Of a stretch of 64,000 nt of DNA, positions 31,500 to 42,384 are shown in pieces. The stretch is taken from assembly GCA_025617745.1 (NCBI GenBank), contig CM046863.1:7190015-7254014 (forward strand), written 5' to 3'. The DNA comes from Heliocidaris erythrogramma (Eukaryota; Echinodermata; Echinoidea; Camarodonta; Echinometridae). The stretch's first letter is position 1. Every line of letters begins with the position of its first letter. Position numbers and translations under genes: made by a program. The notes under the pieces were generated by a model. It was not told the origin of the DNA. It searched no databases and saw nothing but the letters and a program-made list of their open reading frames with translations.

Positions 31500-33045
31500 T
31501 AGGAATTTTACGAAAACGTTTGTCACCGTTTTCACCGCGGCCAAAGTTGAAAAGGCCGATTTGCGGGATTTTCTCCCGGATCTTGTCATATCCCTCGGCG
31601 ACTCAAAGAAGTCGCCGTTCAGCGGGATTAGCGCGAGCTTTTGTTAAGAGACCCGCCCTGCGATTCCTTCGATTTCGCCGACTTCCTGTTCTTTATTTTT
31701 GTTCTGCCTTGAAGGAAGTTGTATATTTAGTGTTTTGAAAGAGCGCCACTTACGGTTTAAATGGTGACTCATTCTGTTCGCCCTTTAGCAATGCCAAATG
31801 ACATCTCCAGATGTAATTTCCGATAGTTGCTTCGCTTTCCAAAGGGTCAGTTTATTCACGTTGTTATCATTTTTCATGCTTCTTATTTTCTTCGGAAAAA
31901 GTACGAATGTATTAAAGTCTCCGTCAAAGTACCGTACGTATCAGTTGTCATAGTTTTCTGAGAAAAAAATACCTAGGTTTGTGCCATGACAAAGTCGGCC
32001 CCTAACATTTAATTTTCCCACATCGAGCCCACCACAAAAATATATAGTAATGATAAACGACATAAAAATTAATACACGAATAAGTAAAGGACGGGGAATA
32101 CATTCTTGCGCCGGACAACTATTCAAAATATTGCTTTATGTTCCAAAAAAAAAAAAATTAACTCAACTAATAACAATAAAAATCCAATCCCAAAATATAT
32201 TGTTTAGTTTCCAAGCAATGCAATTATAAATTCACTTTCACATTTTAATAGTTGTATGTAGCCGTCATGGCTGCGGATAAAAAAAATGAAATTGAAATAT
32301 CAGAACGAAAAACTTAATGTTCTCGAGTTAAGACCGGATTTCTGAATATAAATACAACATTACTTTTGCATGGGTCGCGGAACCAGAACTGGGGGCGGGG
32401 CCTGGGGGCTGCAGCCCACCCCCCCCCCACACACTTTTTTGAGTAAACACGTTTCATAAAATGTATGAATTAGGTTAATATATTATCATTAATGAGTGCA
32501 ATCAAATCAGCCCCCCCCCCCCCCCACACACACACACACTTTCAAAAACACCCCTGTGTTGAAAGAATAGCCTTTCTTTCTTTGTTGGCTTTGCCCTATA
32601 TTTTTAACGTTTTCGTTATATATGTCAACAACATCTATTGGGTAATTCGGAATAATATTAAGCACACTTTATTCGAGCGCATGAATTAAAGGAATATTAC
32701 TTATTGTTGTTACAAACCAGCATGATTGGGCAGTTATATAATGAGCGCTTTATTGAAATTAAAACATTATCGATGTGTTATGCGCAATGAAATCCCAGCT
32801 TAAATTTCGTGTTTAATATTACACAAGTGAGTTTTATTTTTTGAAATATCGATCTCGATCAGCCGTTTGGTCTTAAAAAGGAACTCCAAAATATGGGGAA
32901 AAATCGGGAGAAAAATGATTTGATAAGTCCGTTTGTTGTATTAAGAGGGATCGAGTAAAAGAGCGAGAGAGCGAGGTAATTTATTAAAATTATAAGAATT
33001 CCGGAACGATGACAAACTTTTGTCCCCGGATAAGGTTGTTGACTT
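31500..33045 (+). repeat. Dispersed repeat family 'R2.2', copy 2 (empty MITE site)
   Basis: Inverted relative of 16680-18945. It lacks the TTAA MITE: at 32658-32661 a single TTAA sits between AATAAT on one side and GCACACTTTATTCGAGCGCA on the other, which correspond to the flanks of the MITE in copy 1. It includes a C-run block (about 32418-32426 and 32510-32526) where copy 1 has its G-run at 17888-17905. The 91-codon frame at 31463-31738 parallels the 72-codon frame of copy 1, but no product was recognised. Confidence 0.75.
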
Positions 33046-34839
33046 TGACATGTACGTCGTTAACCTTCATAAGGATCTTTTTCATCACCATGTTTGGTGA
33101 GATGCCCTGTCCCATAGGAAACTGTAAGTATTAAAAATACATGTAGATTGATGTAGAAGATGGATGGCATAAAGAGAGGGAGAGGGTGGAGTGATGTGGC
33201 AGAGAGACAAGGGGGACTGGGTGGCAGGAAAAGAAAGAGAGAGAGACTGTCAGGATGAAGGAGAAATCGACTCTGTCTCGGGATATGACAGGAAGTCGTG
33301 AATGCTTTATAGGTCGATTCACATTTCACCCACCCCCCCCCCCTTTTGTCCCCCACAATTTTGAGATAAAGATAACGGCTCGTAGAAAACAATTTTTAGG
33401 CGGAAAGTTATAGTTCGACACCCTGACTGCTTTTCAGTTATTTGGACGTAATACTGCACTGTATGTAACAGGGGTGGGTGCAGGGAGGGGGAGCCCCCCC
33501 CCCCTTCCCGCGCGAAGCGCGAAAGCTCCGACGTTTTAGCATCTTTTTTTTTAGGCGGAACGTTAGTTCACCGCCCTGGCTGCTTTTCAGTTATTTGGGA
33601 TGCAATACTGCATTGTATGTAACAGGGGTGGGTGCGGGCCGTAAAGCCGTAATGATAATAATGGTAATAATCTTTCTTCACTCCCCTATTTTTCTTTCTC
33701 TCCTTTGCGTTTGCGCCCCCTTCAAGTGTTTCCCAGGGCACGTGCTCCCCTGCCCCCCCCCCCCCCGACACACCACTGAGCGAAGAGACCGAGCAGGGGT
33801 GGGAGGGAGTACCCCTCTCCTACATCAATGAATCTGTCTATAAAACTTGCATTTTAAAGCATCCCAAAATGGTTTTAATGAAAAGAAGGAATGTACGGAT
33901 CTACGCCAATGGACGGAACCCCTTAATTGAGAAAACAATGCGAGTGAACTAATTTTCTTCAATATTTTCGTATTGAAATTATGGCATTTTTTAATTTCCT
34001 TTCTTCTAATCATTAAAGAATGTGTTATTTCAAGATTAAACATCATGAGTTTAAATAATTATTAGTTTCAAGTTAATGCATCATAATTCTTATTTATTTT
34101 ATCCAAAAATATTGGGAGTGATAATACAGGCCATCCTCCCACCTCAAATATTTTGGGGGATATATACCTCCATCCCCCCGGGATCGACACCCATGGTACA
34201 AGGGTGGGCGCGAAAACTTTGACGTTTTTAGCAAATTTTGAGAGCCAGGATAACAGCTTGTAGTGCCTTTTTAGGCCTTTTTTCTCTCACTTCCCCCGCT
34301 TTTTCGCTCTCGCTTTTTTTTTGTAGTGGTTGAATAGGGAGGGGGCATGGCCCCCGGGGCCCCCTGTCTACGCCAGTGATGATAGGGTTTCCCCGAAGGT
34401 ATCAGAGGGTAGTGTTTTTATATAAAGTATGTACAATAATTGTGTGTGGTTGTGGTGGTGGGGGCTGCATCCACCCCAGTTCCTGTTCTGTGGCCCATGC
34501 GAACCATTTGTATCTGCAAGACATTGGAGAACTAGAAAGGCCGTCGAAGGCGACAGACCCACGCCTTAACGGCGCTACAAAGTAGTTGCATTCTTTCCCT
34601 AAACGATTCTTTCCTGTCACTATATTTTATATTTTTCTTCCAGATTTGGAATAATCTACTATTTAATACATGCATGTAAAATATTATGGTTACTTATTGT
34701 TATTATTATGTAATTTGGCACAATGATACTGTGAATATATTTGTTTGTGTATTTTACCTTGATTATTGTGAAAAATGTTATTTTGAAAAAGGAAGTAAAA
34801 AAATATTCTTAAAAAAAAAAAAAAAATCTCCGAACTGAA
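33046..34839. other. C-run-rich repeats, no gene
   Basis: Contains a partial tandem duplication (CTGCTTTTCAGTTATTTGG...TGTATGTAACAGGGGTGGGTGC at about 33429-33482 and 33580-33634). C-runs lie near 33340, 33494 and 33755, and GCGCGAAGCGCG near 33510. The phrase GGGGGCATGGCCCCCGGGGC with TGTCTACGCCAGTGATG (34343-34381) resembles a hAT-MITE end. The open frames follow these low-complexity blocks. Confidence 0.6.
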
Positions 34840-35095
34840 GTTCCTATAACCGATCATCACCAAAATCTAATCGAATCTTTTCTTAATCGATTCTTTCCTG
34901 TCACTATCCGAACTGAAGTTGGGGTCGAAACTTCAAGGTCACACTGAATTTGCAGGGTCAACCAATCATCCGTTCATCCGTTCTCTAGTTATCTTGTACA
35001 GAAACAAACAAACAAACAAACAAACAAAAACAAACAAAACAAACATACGGAGCCCTTTACAAAACCCTGCCGATTTCATCGGCGTGGGTAATCAC
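34840..35095 (+). mobile_element. RTE-type retrotransposon 3' end with CAAA tail
   Basis: CGAACTGAAGTTGGGGTCGA, CCGTTCTCTAGTTATCTTGT, a CAAACAAACAAACAAACAAA tail (about 35007-35045) and then GGAGCCC...CCTGCCGATTTCATCGGCGTGGGTAATCA. The stretch AGTTATCTTGTACA followed by CAAA repeats is the familiar 3' end of RTE-clade LINEs and their SINEs. A partial duplication of the first part is present (CCGAACTGAAGTT at about 34842 and 34908). Confidence 0.65.
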
Positions 35096-35800
35096 TAATA
35101 AAAGGTGATAATTTCCATTCACATGTGTTGTTGTAAAGAAACTCCATAATAATAATAATAAGATGCTTATATAGCGCAAAATACAAAATTGTATATGCAC
35201 ATGCAGACCTCGATCCCTATACCGATATGCATCTTTTGATAAACCTTTATTTTTTTACAGCAGAAACTGGGGAACTTCCCTCTCTTTATACCCCAGTGAG
35301 ATCCCCTTCCTTATTTACCCAATATACTAACTGAATTTTTGTTTGCAAAGTTTCAAATTGCAGAACATAAAATTGTATCAATTTGTCGCAAAATAACATT
35401 CAGATTTATTTTTATCAAAGGCATTCACTATGTTGCAAATTTGTTATATGATATAAATGAAAAGTCTTTTTTCGGGTATATGGGGTATTGATATCTGAGA
35501 AGTGTTATTTTCGTTTCTGGTACTTCAAATTCTCACTGATACTGACTCAGCCCCCTCATTTTCTGTTTTTATTCATTGAATGTGTATTGCAATAAGAAAA
35601 TTGTTGTTGGACAGAAGATTTTCTTCCCCTGAAATTGAACGCCGCAGGTATTATCTGTAGAAAATGTGAATGCCTTATTTCACCTTTGGCTTGTAAATCT
35701 CTATTGTATAAGAAGATCAAGGGAAGCGAGCATTCGTGTATTATATTGTTTCAATAGAGCCGGACACGCGTCCGTGATTTGACTCTTCGTCACAAACAAT
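35096..35800. other. AT-rich sequence upstream of small gene
   Basis: Contains ATAATAATAATAAGATGCTTATATAGCGC (35148-35176 region), a phrase common in dispersed retroposons; the rest is unremarkable and AT-rich. No gene. Confidence 0.5.
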
Positions 35801-35807
35801 GGGGCAT

Positions 35808-35853
35808 ATGCAAATTTGACCTGGCTTTTGGATCCTTCCGTGGCTTATATAAA
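35808..35853 (+). promoter_or_regulatory. Octamer (ATGCAAAT) and TATA box promoter
   Basis: ATGCAAAT, the POU-factor octamer, lies at 35808-35815. A textbook TATA box, TATATAAA, lies at 35846-35853, and an inverted CCAAT-like ACAATGG near 35796. The spacing predicts transcription start at about 35875-35885. It directly precedes the 48-codon ORF at 35886. Confidence 0.6.
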
Positions 35854-35885
35854 GCAGGATATCTTTTGACAAGTAGCTTTTCATC

Positions 35886-36032
35886 ATGGATAGCATCGTT
35901 TCTTCAAATCAACAATCAAGCGAGAGCGAGGATTTCAACATGGAGTCAAGCTGTAGCGACGACTGGCACTTGGAGCTGAGCGAATCCATGGACTCCGATG
36001 GGATGACGTCATGTCATTTGTTCTCATTGTAG
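35886..36032 (+). CDS. Small acidic serine-rich protein (48 aa), unrecognised
   Basis: ATG 35886 (context TCATCATGG) to TAG 36030-36032. The product begins MDSIVSSNQQSSESEDFNME and ends DGMTSCHLFSL. It is rich in Ser, Asp and Glu, with SxSE/SED and SDD clusters that would suit casein kinase 2. It has no signal peptide or membrane segment. The gene-like arrangement is striking: octamer and TATA upstream at proper distance, AATAAA 86 bp after the stop, and no intron needed. Internal Met codons at 19, 35 and 40 are alternative starts. I do not know the family. It could also be the first exon of a longer transcript, but no strong donor lies in frame. Confidence 0.5.
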   Translation: MDSIVSSNQQSSESEDFNMESSCSDDWHLELSESMDSDGMTSCHLFSL

Positions 36033-36117
36033 TACATGCACTAGTCTATACCAATCCGAAATTATAACATGAAAAGAATTATAATATGAATTGTATTATT
36101 AAGCAAATTAAAAAAAA

Positions 36118-36123
36118 AATAAA
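36118..36123 (+). terminator. Polyadenylation signal AATAAA
   Basis: AATAAA 86 bp downstream of the 48-codon ORF stop, in a very A-rich context, so it may be fortuitous. Confidence 0.4.
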
Positions 36124-36249
36124 ACAAGATAATAGGAGTTTTCTCCAACCATAATTAGCATTAAAAGTCGGTTGAGAGGAGAATGAACTGGAGACAATAA
36201 TGGATAGGGGTGGGGATGAAGACTATCCACCGGTGGTTATTGACGAAAT

Positions 36250-36389
36250 GTTGGATTTCTGCTTTTGTTGGAGGTCATCTGATGAAAGTACCTTTCAAAA
36301 CGTTGCAAGGGTTGGAAACCAAATAAACTGTAAAAACAGACACATCAATACTTTTGCTACACAGAGGCGGATCTGAGTTTTGTCTTGCA

Positions 36390-36448
<59 letters not shown>

Positions 36449-36590
36449 GTCACATGTCCGAAAAGTCTTCGACAAGCAACAGCAAAAAGAAAGAAAGGAA
36501 GAAAGAAATTGCTGGTGCCCTTTTGTAGCGAGCTCCAGCCATGGGGCGATTCTGTGTGTGGAGTGTCTGCCTTGACCGGACCGTATTTTG
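36250..36590 (+). mobile_element. PLE-tail/G-run composite repeat (plus), with 57-nt G-run
   Basis: CTGATGA...CAAAACG hammerhead-like motif (36279-36301), GGTTGGAAACCAAATAAACTG, CAGAGGCGGATCTGAGTTTT, then an uninterrupted G-run at 36390-36446, then GTCCGAAAAGTCTTCGACAA and GCCCTTTTGTAGCGAGCTCC. The same modules occur inverted at 16390-16640. The poly-G/poly-P open frames here are artefacts of the homopolymer. Confidence 0.65.
36279..36301 (+). ncRNA. Hammerhead-like PLE motif
   Basis: CTGATGA (36279-36285), an AAG-TACC-TTT stem, then CAAAACG. Box 1 is canonical; box 2 has CAAA for GAAA. A relic of a PLE terminal repeat is likely. Confidence 0.4.
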
Positions 36591-36673
36591 GCTAGTTCGA
36601 CGGTCCATGGTTATGTGTTCTTTATAAAGGCCGATTGATTGAAAAATAAAGTAAAAGAGAAGAGAAAATGTAA

Positions 36674-37740
36674 AAATGAACCCTTTACAATGTTTTCTAT
36701 AAACTACATGAATATGCTACGTATACATTGAGGAAATATTACGAGATTCTTTGAGAAAACAAATCCGAGGGAGCTGCCAAGCTTCATTTATTTTTTTGCA
36801 TTTAAGGCCTTAAAAACACTGTTTCTATAAAATATGCATTTTATTAATGATTTGGGTGCGTAATAATCCAGGACCACACATTTTCGTCATTGTCTCCACT
36901 TCATCATTCTTTCATTTCCATCCCCCCCCCCCCCCCTTGAAAGTGCTGCCCTTGGCACGTGCCCCCTCTATCCGACCCGTTACACCACTGGACCGTTTGA
37001 GACAGAAGAAAGGTTGATGTAGCAAAATCGGATTATATGGATCTTGCTTTGAATTCTGAATTCTTATTGTAACTTCCTATATCTCACTTATTCACATGAT
37101 TCATGTTTGCCTTTTCCCCCATAAATTTTAGTTATTATCTTCTTTTTTTAGTCGTTTATCCAGGCCCGTAACTAGGGGGGGGGGGGGGGGGGGGGGTCAG
37201 GGGGTTCGACCCCCCCCTTTACAAATGAACCCTTTACAATGTTTTCTATAAACTACATGAATATGCTACGTATACATTGAGGAAATATTACGAGATTCTT
37301 TGAGAAAACAAATCCGAGGGAGCTGCCAAGCTTCATTTATTTTTTTGCATTTAAGGCCTTAAAAACACTGTTTCTATAAAATATGCATTTTATTAATGAT
37401 TTGGGTGCGTAATAATCCAGGACCACACATTTTCGTCATTGTCTCCACTTCATCATTCTTTCATTTCCATCCCCCCCCCCCCCCTTGAAAGTGCTGCCCT
37501 TGGCACGTGCCCCCTCTATCCGACCCGTTACACCACTGGACCGTTTGAGACAGAAGAAAGGTTGATGTAGCAAAATCGGATTATATGGATCTTGCTTTGA
37601 ATTCTGAATTCTTATTGTAACTTCCTATATCTCACTTATTCACATGATTCATGTTTGCCTTTTCCCCCATAAATTTTAGTTATTATCTTCTTTTTTTAGT
37701 CGTTTATCCAGGCCCGTAACTAGGGGGGGGGGGGGTCAGG
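36674..37740. repeat. Tandem duplication, unit 551 bp, nearly identical copies
   Basis: Copy 1 begins ATGAACCCTTTACAATG at 36674 and copy 2 at 37225. The copies run in parallel (TGCTACGTATACATTGAGGA, GGACCGTTTGAGACAGAAGA, CCAGGCCCGTAACTAGGGGG) with differences almost only in the lengths of the C- and G-runs. Each ends in a G-run followed by GGGGTTCGA and a C-run. Apparently a very young duplication or an assembly duplication. Confidence 0.9.
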
Positions 37741-37773
37741 GGGTTCGAACCCCCCCCCCCCCCCCCCCCCCGT

Positions 37774-38929
37774 TGGCGAGCAGAGGTCCTCTTGAAAAAG
37801 AAAAAAAAAGAAAAAAAAGAAGAGGTGAGGGAAGAGATGATGGAAAGGGAAAGATAAAATATCGGTCTCTCCGTCTATTTAAATACATTTGATTTTGATT
37901 TTTCCCGTAACTTCCTAATCTGGCAAATCTATACATGTTTCACCATTCATTTTCGAATGTTGTACGTTATGCCATGTTGCAATCAAAGCGTCATTCAAAG
38001 ATTTATTCAGATTCGTTTGTAGTATCCATGGCAGGCCTGTAACGAGGCGGGGGATGAGGCAGGACGGGGGATGAGGGAGGGGGGGGGGGGGGGCAAGGGG
38101 TTCGAACCCCCCCCCCCCCGCCCGTGGAGCAGATATCTGCTTGAACAATAACAAAAAAGAATCATAAGGCGAAAAAAGTTCTCCAAAGTGACATCAGAAT
38201 AGTGATTTTTAGGTTAAAAATTTTAAAACATTTCCATATACCAACTGGCTTAGAATACGGAAGGGCGCGCAAGGGGGTCACGTGAAAGGGGAGAGAGGAA
38301 GGAAAGTGGAAAATATTGTGATACGGTTTCCAGCCAGGTTTCCATTCAGTCTGAACACTTTTTTATTTGCTTTTGTCCTGCAACTTCATAATAAGGCCTA
38401 GTCAATATACGTCTTTGGCCATTCATTTTCGGAATTTATTTTTCATTTTGCTATCGATTTTGTCAAAGACTGAAAGAGTGCAAAGAGTTATTCAAAATCG
38501 TCACCCGCTCGTTGAAAGGTCTTGTCTATGTGACGAATTTGAATGACAATTTCTTGAAATCGACTTCCCAAAAATGGATTTGATGATAAAATTTTGCAGC
38601 GGATTGCCAGGTCGGACGAATTCGAATGAAATCTGACGCAAATGAATGGAGATATGTTGAAGTTCATTGACCATTGAAACTGTTGAATGACATTTTAAAT
38701 TATTAAACTAACTTTTACATCTGACATTATTTTAGATGATTATTGATTCCTATCAGCCTATATGACGAAATTGAAATGCATTTTGACCTTTGAGAGGTGT
38801 TAGATTGGACAGGAAATCCTGACAATACAAGGAGATAGATTGCTTAAAACACCATACAAAGATAACGTTGGAAGATAAGCAGTGATCTAAGCATGAGAAG
38901 ACTCAAATGAAATCTGTGGTAATCTGTGG
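37774..38929. repeat. Tandem duplication 'D1.15', copy 1
   Basis: About 1.16 kb starting GGCGAGCAGAGGTCCTCTTG and ending CAAATGAAATCTGTGGTAAT. It is nearly identical to 38930-40079; differences cluster in the A-run near the start and the G/C-runs. No coding frame of note. Contains GGCCTGTAACGAGGCGGGGG, a G-run, GGGGTTCGAACCCC and a C-run. Confidence 0.9.
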
Positions 38930-40079
38930 CGAGCAGAGGTCCTCTTGAAAAAAAAAAAAAAAAAAAAAAAAGAAGAGGTGAGGGAAGAGATGATGGAAAG
39001 GGAAAGATAAAATATCGGTCTCTCCGTCTATTTAAATACATTTGATTTTGATTTTTTCCCGTAACTTCCTAATCTGGCAAATCTATACATGTTTCACCAT
39101 TCATTTTCGAATGTTGTACGTTATGCCATGTTGCAATCAAAGCGTCATTCAAAGATTTATTCAGATTCGTTTGTAGTATCCATGGCAGGCCTGTAACGAG
39201 GCGGGGGATGAGGCAGGACGGGGGATGGGAGGGGGGGGGGGGGGGGGCAAGGGGTTCGAACCCCCCCCCCCCCCCCCCCGTGGAGCAGATATCTGCTTGA
39301 ACAATAACAAAAAAGAATCATAAGGCGAAAAAAGTTCTCCAAAGTGACATCAGAATAGTGATTTTTAGGTTAAAATTTTTAAAACATTTCCATATACCAA
39401 CTGGCTTAGAATACGGAAGGGCGCGCAAGGGGGTCACGTGAAAGGGGAGAGAGGAAGGAAAGTGGAAAATATTGTGATACGGTTTCCAGCCAGGTTTCCA
39501 TTCAGTCTGAACACTTTTTTATTTGCTTTTGTCCTGCAACTTCATAATAAGGCCTAGTCAATATACGTCTTTGGCCATTCATTTTCGGAATTTATTTTTC
39601 ATTTTGCTATCGATTTTGTCAAAGACTGAAAGAGTGCAAAGAGTTATTCAAAATCGTCACCCGCTCGTTGAAAGGTCTTGTCTATGTGACGAATTTGAAT
39701 GACAATTTCTTGAAATCGACTTCCCAAAAATGGATTTGATGATAAAATTTTGCAGCGGATTGCCAGGTCGGACGAATTCGAATGAAATCTGACGCAAATG
39801 AATGGAGATATGTTGAAGTTCATTGACCATTGAAACTGTTGAATGACATTTTTAATTATTAAACTATCTTTGACATCTGACATTATTTTAGATGATTATT
39901 GATTCCTATCAGCCTATATGACGAAATTGAAATGCATTTTGACCTTTGAGAGGTGTTAGATTGGACAGGAAATCCTGACAATACAAGGAGATAGATTGCT
40001 TAAAACACCATACAAAGATAACGTTGGAAGATAAGCAGTGATCTAAGCATGAGAAGACTCAAATGAAATCTGTGGTAAT
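38930..40079. repeat. Tandem duplication 'D1.15', copy 2
   Basis: Second copy of the 1.15-kb unit, offset 1156 bp. Single-base differences are rare (e.g. near 39850-39870). The 79-codon minus-strand frame at 39644-39883 is not conserved as an equally long frame in copy 1. Confidence 0.9.
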
Positions 40080-41019
40080 GGAATATAAAAGTGAAATATA
40101 GAATCCATACTCGGGCCCGTAACTAGGATTTTTACGGGGGCGGGGGGTCAGCATTGGAAAAAGTGGACCTTTCTGAGGGAGCGAAGCGACCGAGTAGGGG
40201 TGTCGGGTCAGGGGTTGTGCCCCTCCAAGGGTATGAGCATGAGCGTAGTCAGAATTATTTGACAGGGGGTGGGTCAAATGTGAAGCCCGAACATATACTA
40301 CCACTGTGTAGGATTCCAAATATTACTGGAAAAGAGAGAGGGGTATTTAATGTGTCTGTTCATTATAAAATGGAAAATTGTCCCGCTCTCAATTTGCATG
40401 GAGTACTCCTGGCGGACCCGGTCTAGTCATCCAGGCCCTTAAATTATGGCCCTCTAATACAGCCTATTCAACCGGAGTGCCATGAGAGTATTTAAAGAGC
40501 TTACTTGCAAAAGGCCCTAAATCATTTTTTTATCAAATGGCACTTTTTTATATGCCTTAATGGACATTGACCATGTGCACCAAACTGGCTATATTTCAAC
40601 TTCTAAAAGTTTCAGGAAGTTTGTTAAAAAATGAGATGAAAATTATGTTTTCTTTCAAAAGGCCCTAAATCCAAAACACTTTTCTTGCAAAAAGCCCTAT
40701 ATCCATTTATCTATCCTGCATCCTGATTGGCTAAGAGAATAGCTTTTTTGGCATGAATGACCAATCACGCGTCTCCACACAACCATCTATCCAGAGCCTC
40801 TGTGTGAGAATCTTTTCATTTTTTGACATTTTTATGGGAATTAAATACACAAAATTCCTTCGTTTATCAAGATCTTGAAAATTACTACAACAATGGAGCT
40901 TGCAGATATAACCAACAATCCCAGAAAAAGAAAGCAAAATGAAAGTAAGTGGCAGAGAAATATGTGATATTGAAAAAGGTTCAGCAGATGCTGTTAACTC
41001 TAATGACATGAATAATACA

Positions 41020-41400
41020 GCCATGACAAAGATGATGGTGATGATGCTACTGTTAGGGATGGTGATGTTGATGATGACAGTGATAAATGTGATGATGGTA
41101 GAAATGGTGATAGAGATAATGATAATAGTGGTGGCAATGATAATGGCGATAAAGGTATTTGCGATCACCATAATGACGATGATGATGATGACGGTTATGA
41201 TGGTGATGAAAATGGCGATAATGATGATAACAATAATGATGATGTTGGTTATGATGATGTTGATGCCGATTTCATTCATGTGTATGATGCTGAATGTTCT
41301 GATGATGGTAATGGTGTGATGACGATGGCAATTGTCCGGTTGATAATGATGGTATTGGTTACGTGATGTAATGTTGATTATGATGATGCATTCTACTCTG
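41020..41400. repeat. (GAT/ATG)n-rich imperfect microsatellite
   Basis: About 0.35 kb dominated by GATGATGATG-type triplets with interruptions. Long Met-rich and Ile-rich open frames on both strands are direct consequences and not genes. Confidence 0.9.
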
Positions 41401-41577
41401 GATACACTTATTGCTTTTATCTAAGGCAAATCTGCTTTATTAAGGGCAGATGACTGGCCACTGTCATTAAACAATACAAATTATCTTTGGAATCGACTTA
41501 AAAATGTTGCTATATCAGGCAAGGTTTATCCTAGCAAAGCAAATATTTTATGCAGTTATCTAGAGCAAGTCTGCTTT

Positions 41578-42090
41578 ATTTTTAAGGTCAGATGAAGTTC
41601 GATAAATCACCCCAATTATCTTTCGAAGTTTAAATTTTGATTGATTTTATATTGTTGCTATATCAGGCAAGGTTTATCATAACCCATTGAACACTTTAGG
41701 CAGATGGAGCAGCACAAGAGGTTAGGGGAACAAGGGCGGTGGATTTTGGGTTCATTAGAAAGATTTTTAATGTGTAAATTACTATTATCATTCAAGACTT
41801 TTCTTGCAAAAGGCCCTAAATCCCACTTTATTTTTAAGGTCAGATGAAGTTCGATAAGTCACCCCAATTATCTTTCGAAGTTTAAATTTTGATTGATTTT
41901 ATATTGTTGCTATATCAGGCAAGGTTTATCATAACCCATTGAACACTTTAGGCAGATGGAGCAGCACAAGAGGTTAGGGGAACAAGGGCGGTGGATTTTG
42001 GGTTCATTAGAAAGATTTTTAATGTGTAAATTACTATTATCATTCAAGACTTTTCTTGCAAAAGGCCCTAAATCCCACTTTTCTTGCAAA
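41578..42090. repeat. Tandem duplication, unit about 250 bp
   Basis: TTTTTAAGGTCAGATGAAGT through GGCGGTGGATTTTGGGTTCA and TTTTCTTGCAAAAGGCCCTA appear at about 41579 and 41830 with almost no differences. Lies inside the 3.4-kb unit. Confidence 0.9.
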
Positions 42091-42384
42091 AGGCCCTAAA
42101 TCCAAAAAAATAATAAATATAAAAAATCATATAAAATGTTTGACGGCCGCAGGATTTTTTTAATTGTGATTATTGTTACCTGTGGTGATGTCTCTTAAAC
42201 ATACATGAAAATCTTCTTGAATGAAATCATAGAACTGTGTGAAACAAAAAATCTCAATTTACTAAGAAGTAGGTAAAGTGGATTTAGGGCCTTTTGCAAG
42301 AAAACTCTTCATTTTATAAAACATCGGCTTCTTGGAAACTATAATCAGAAATAACAAGATGCCCCAATGTATAACACTTGTTTT

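Noticed and set aside
36275..36595. Poly-Gly and poly-Pro proteins
   Set aside because: Created by the 57-nt G run; no conserved flanking domain.
40731..41319. 182-codon Ile-rich and 126-codon Met-rich ORFs
   Set aside because: Translations of an imperfect GAT/ATG triplet repeat in two frames.
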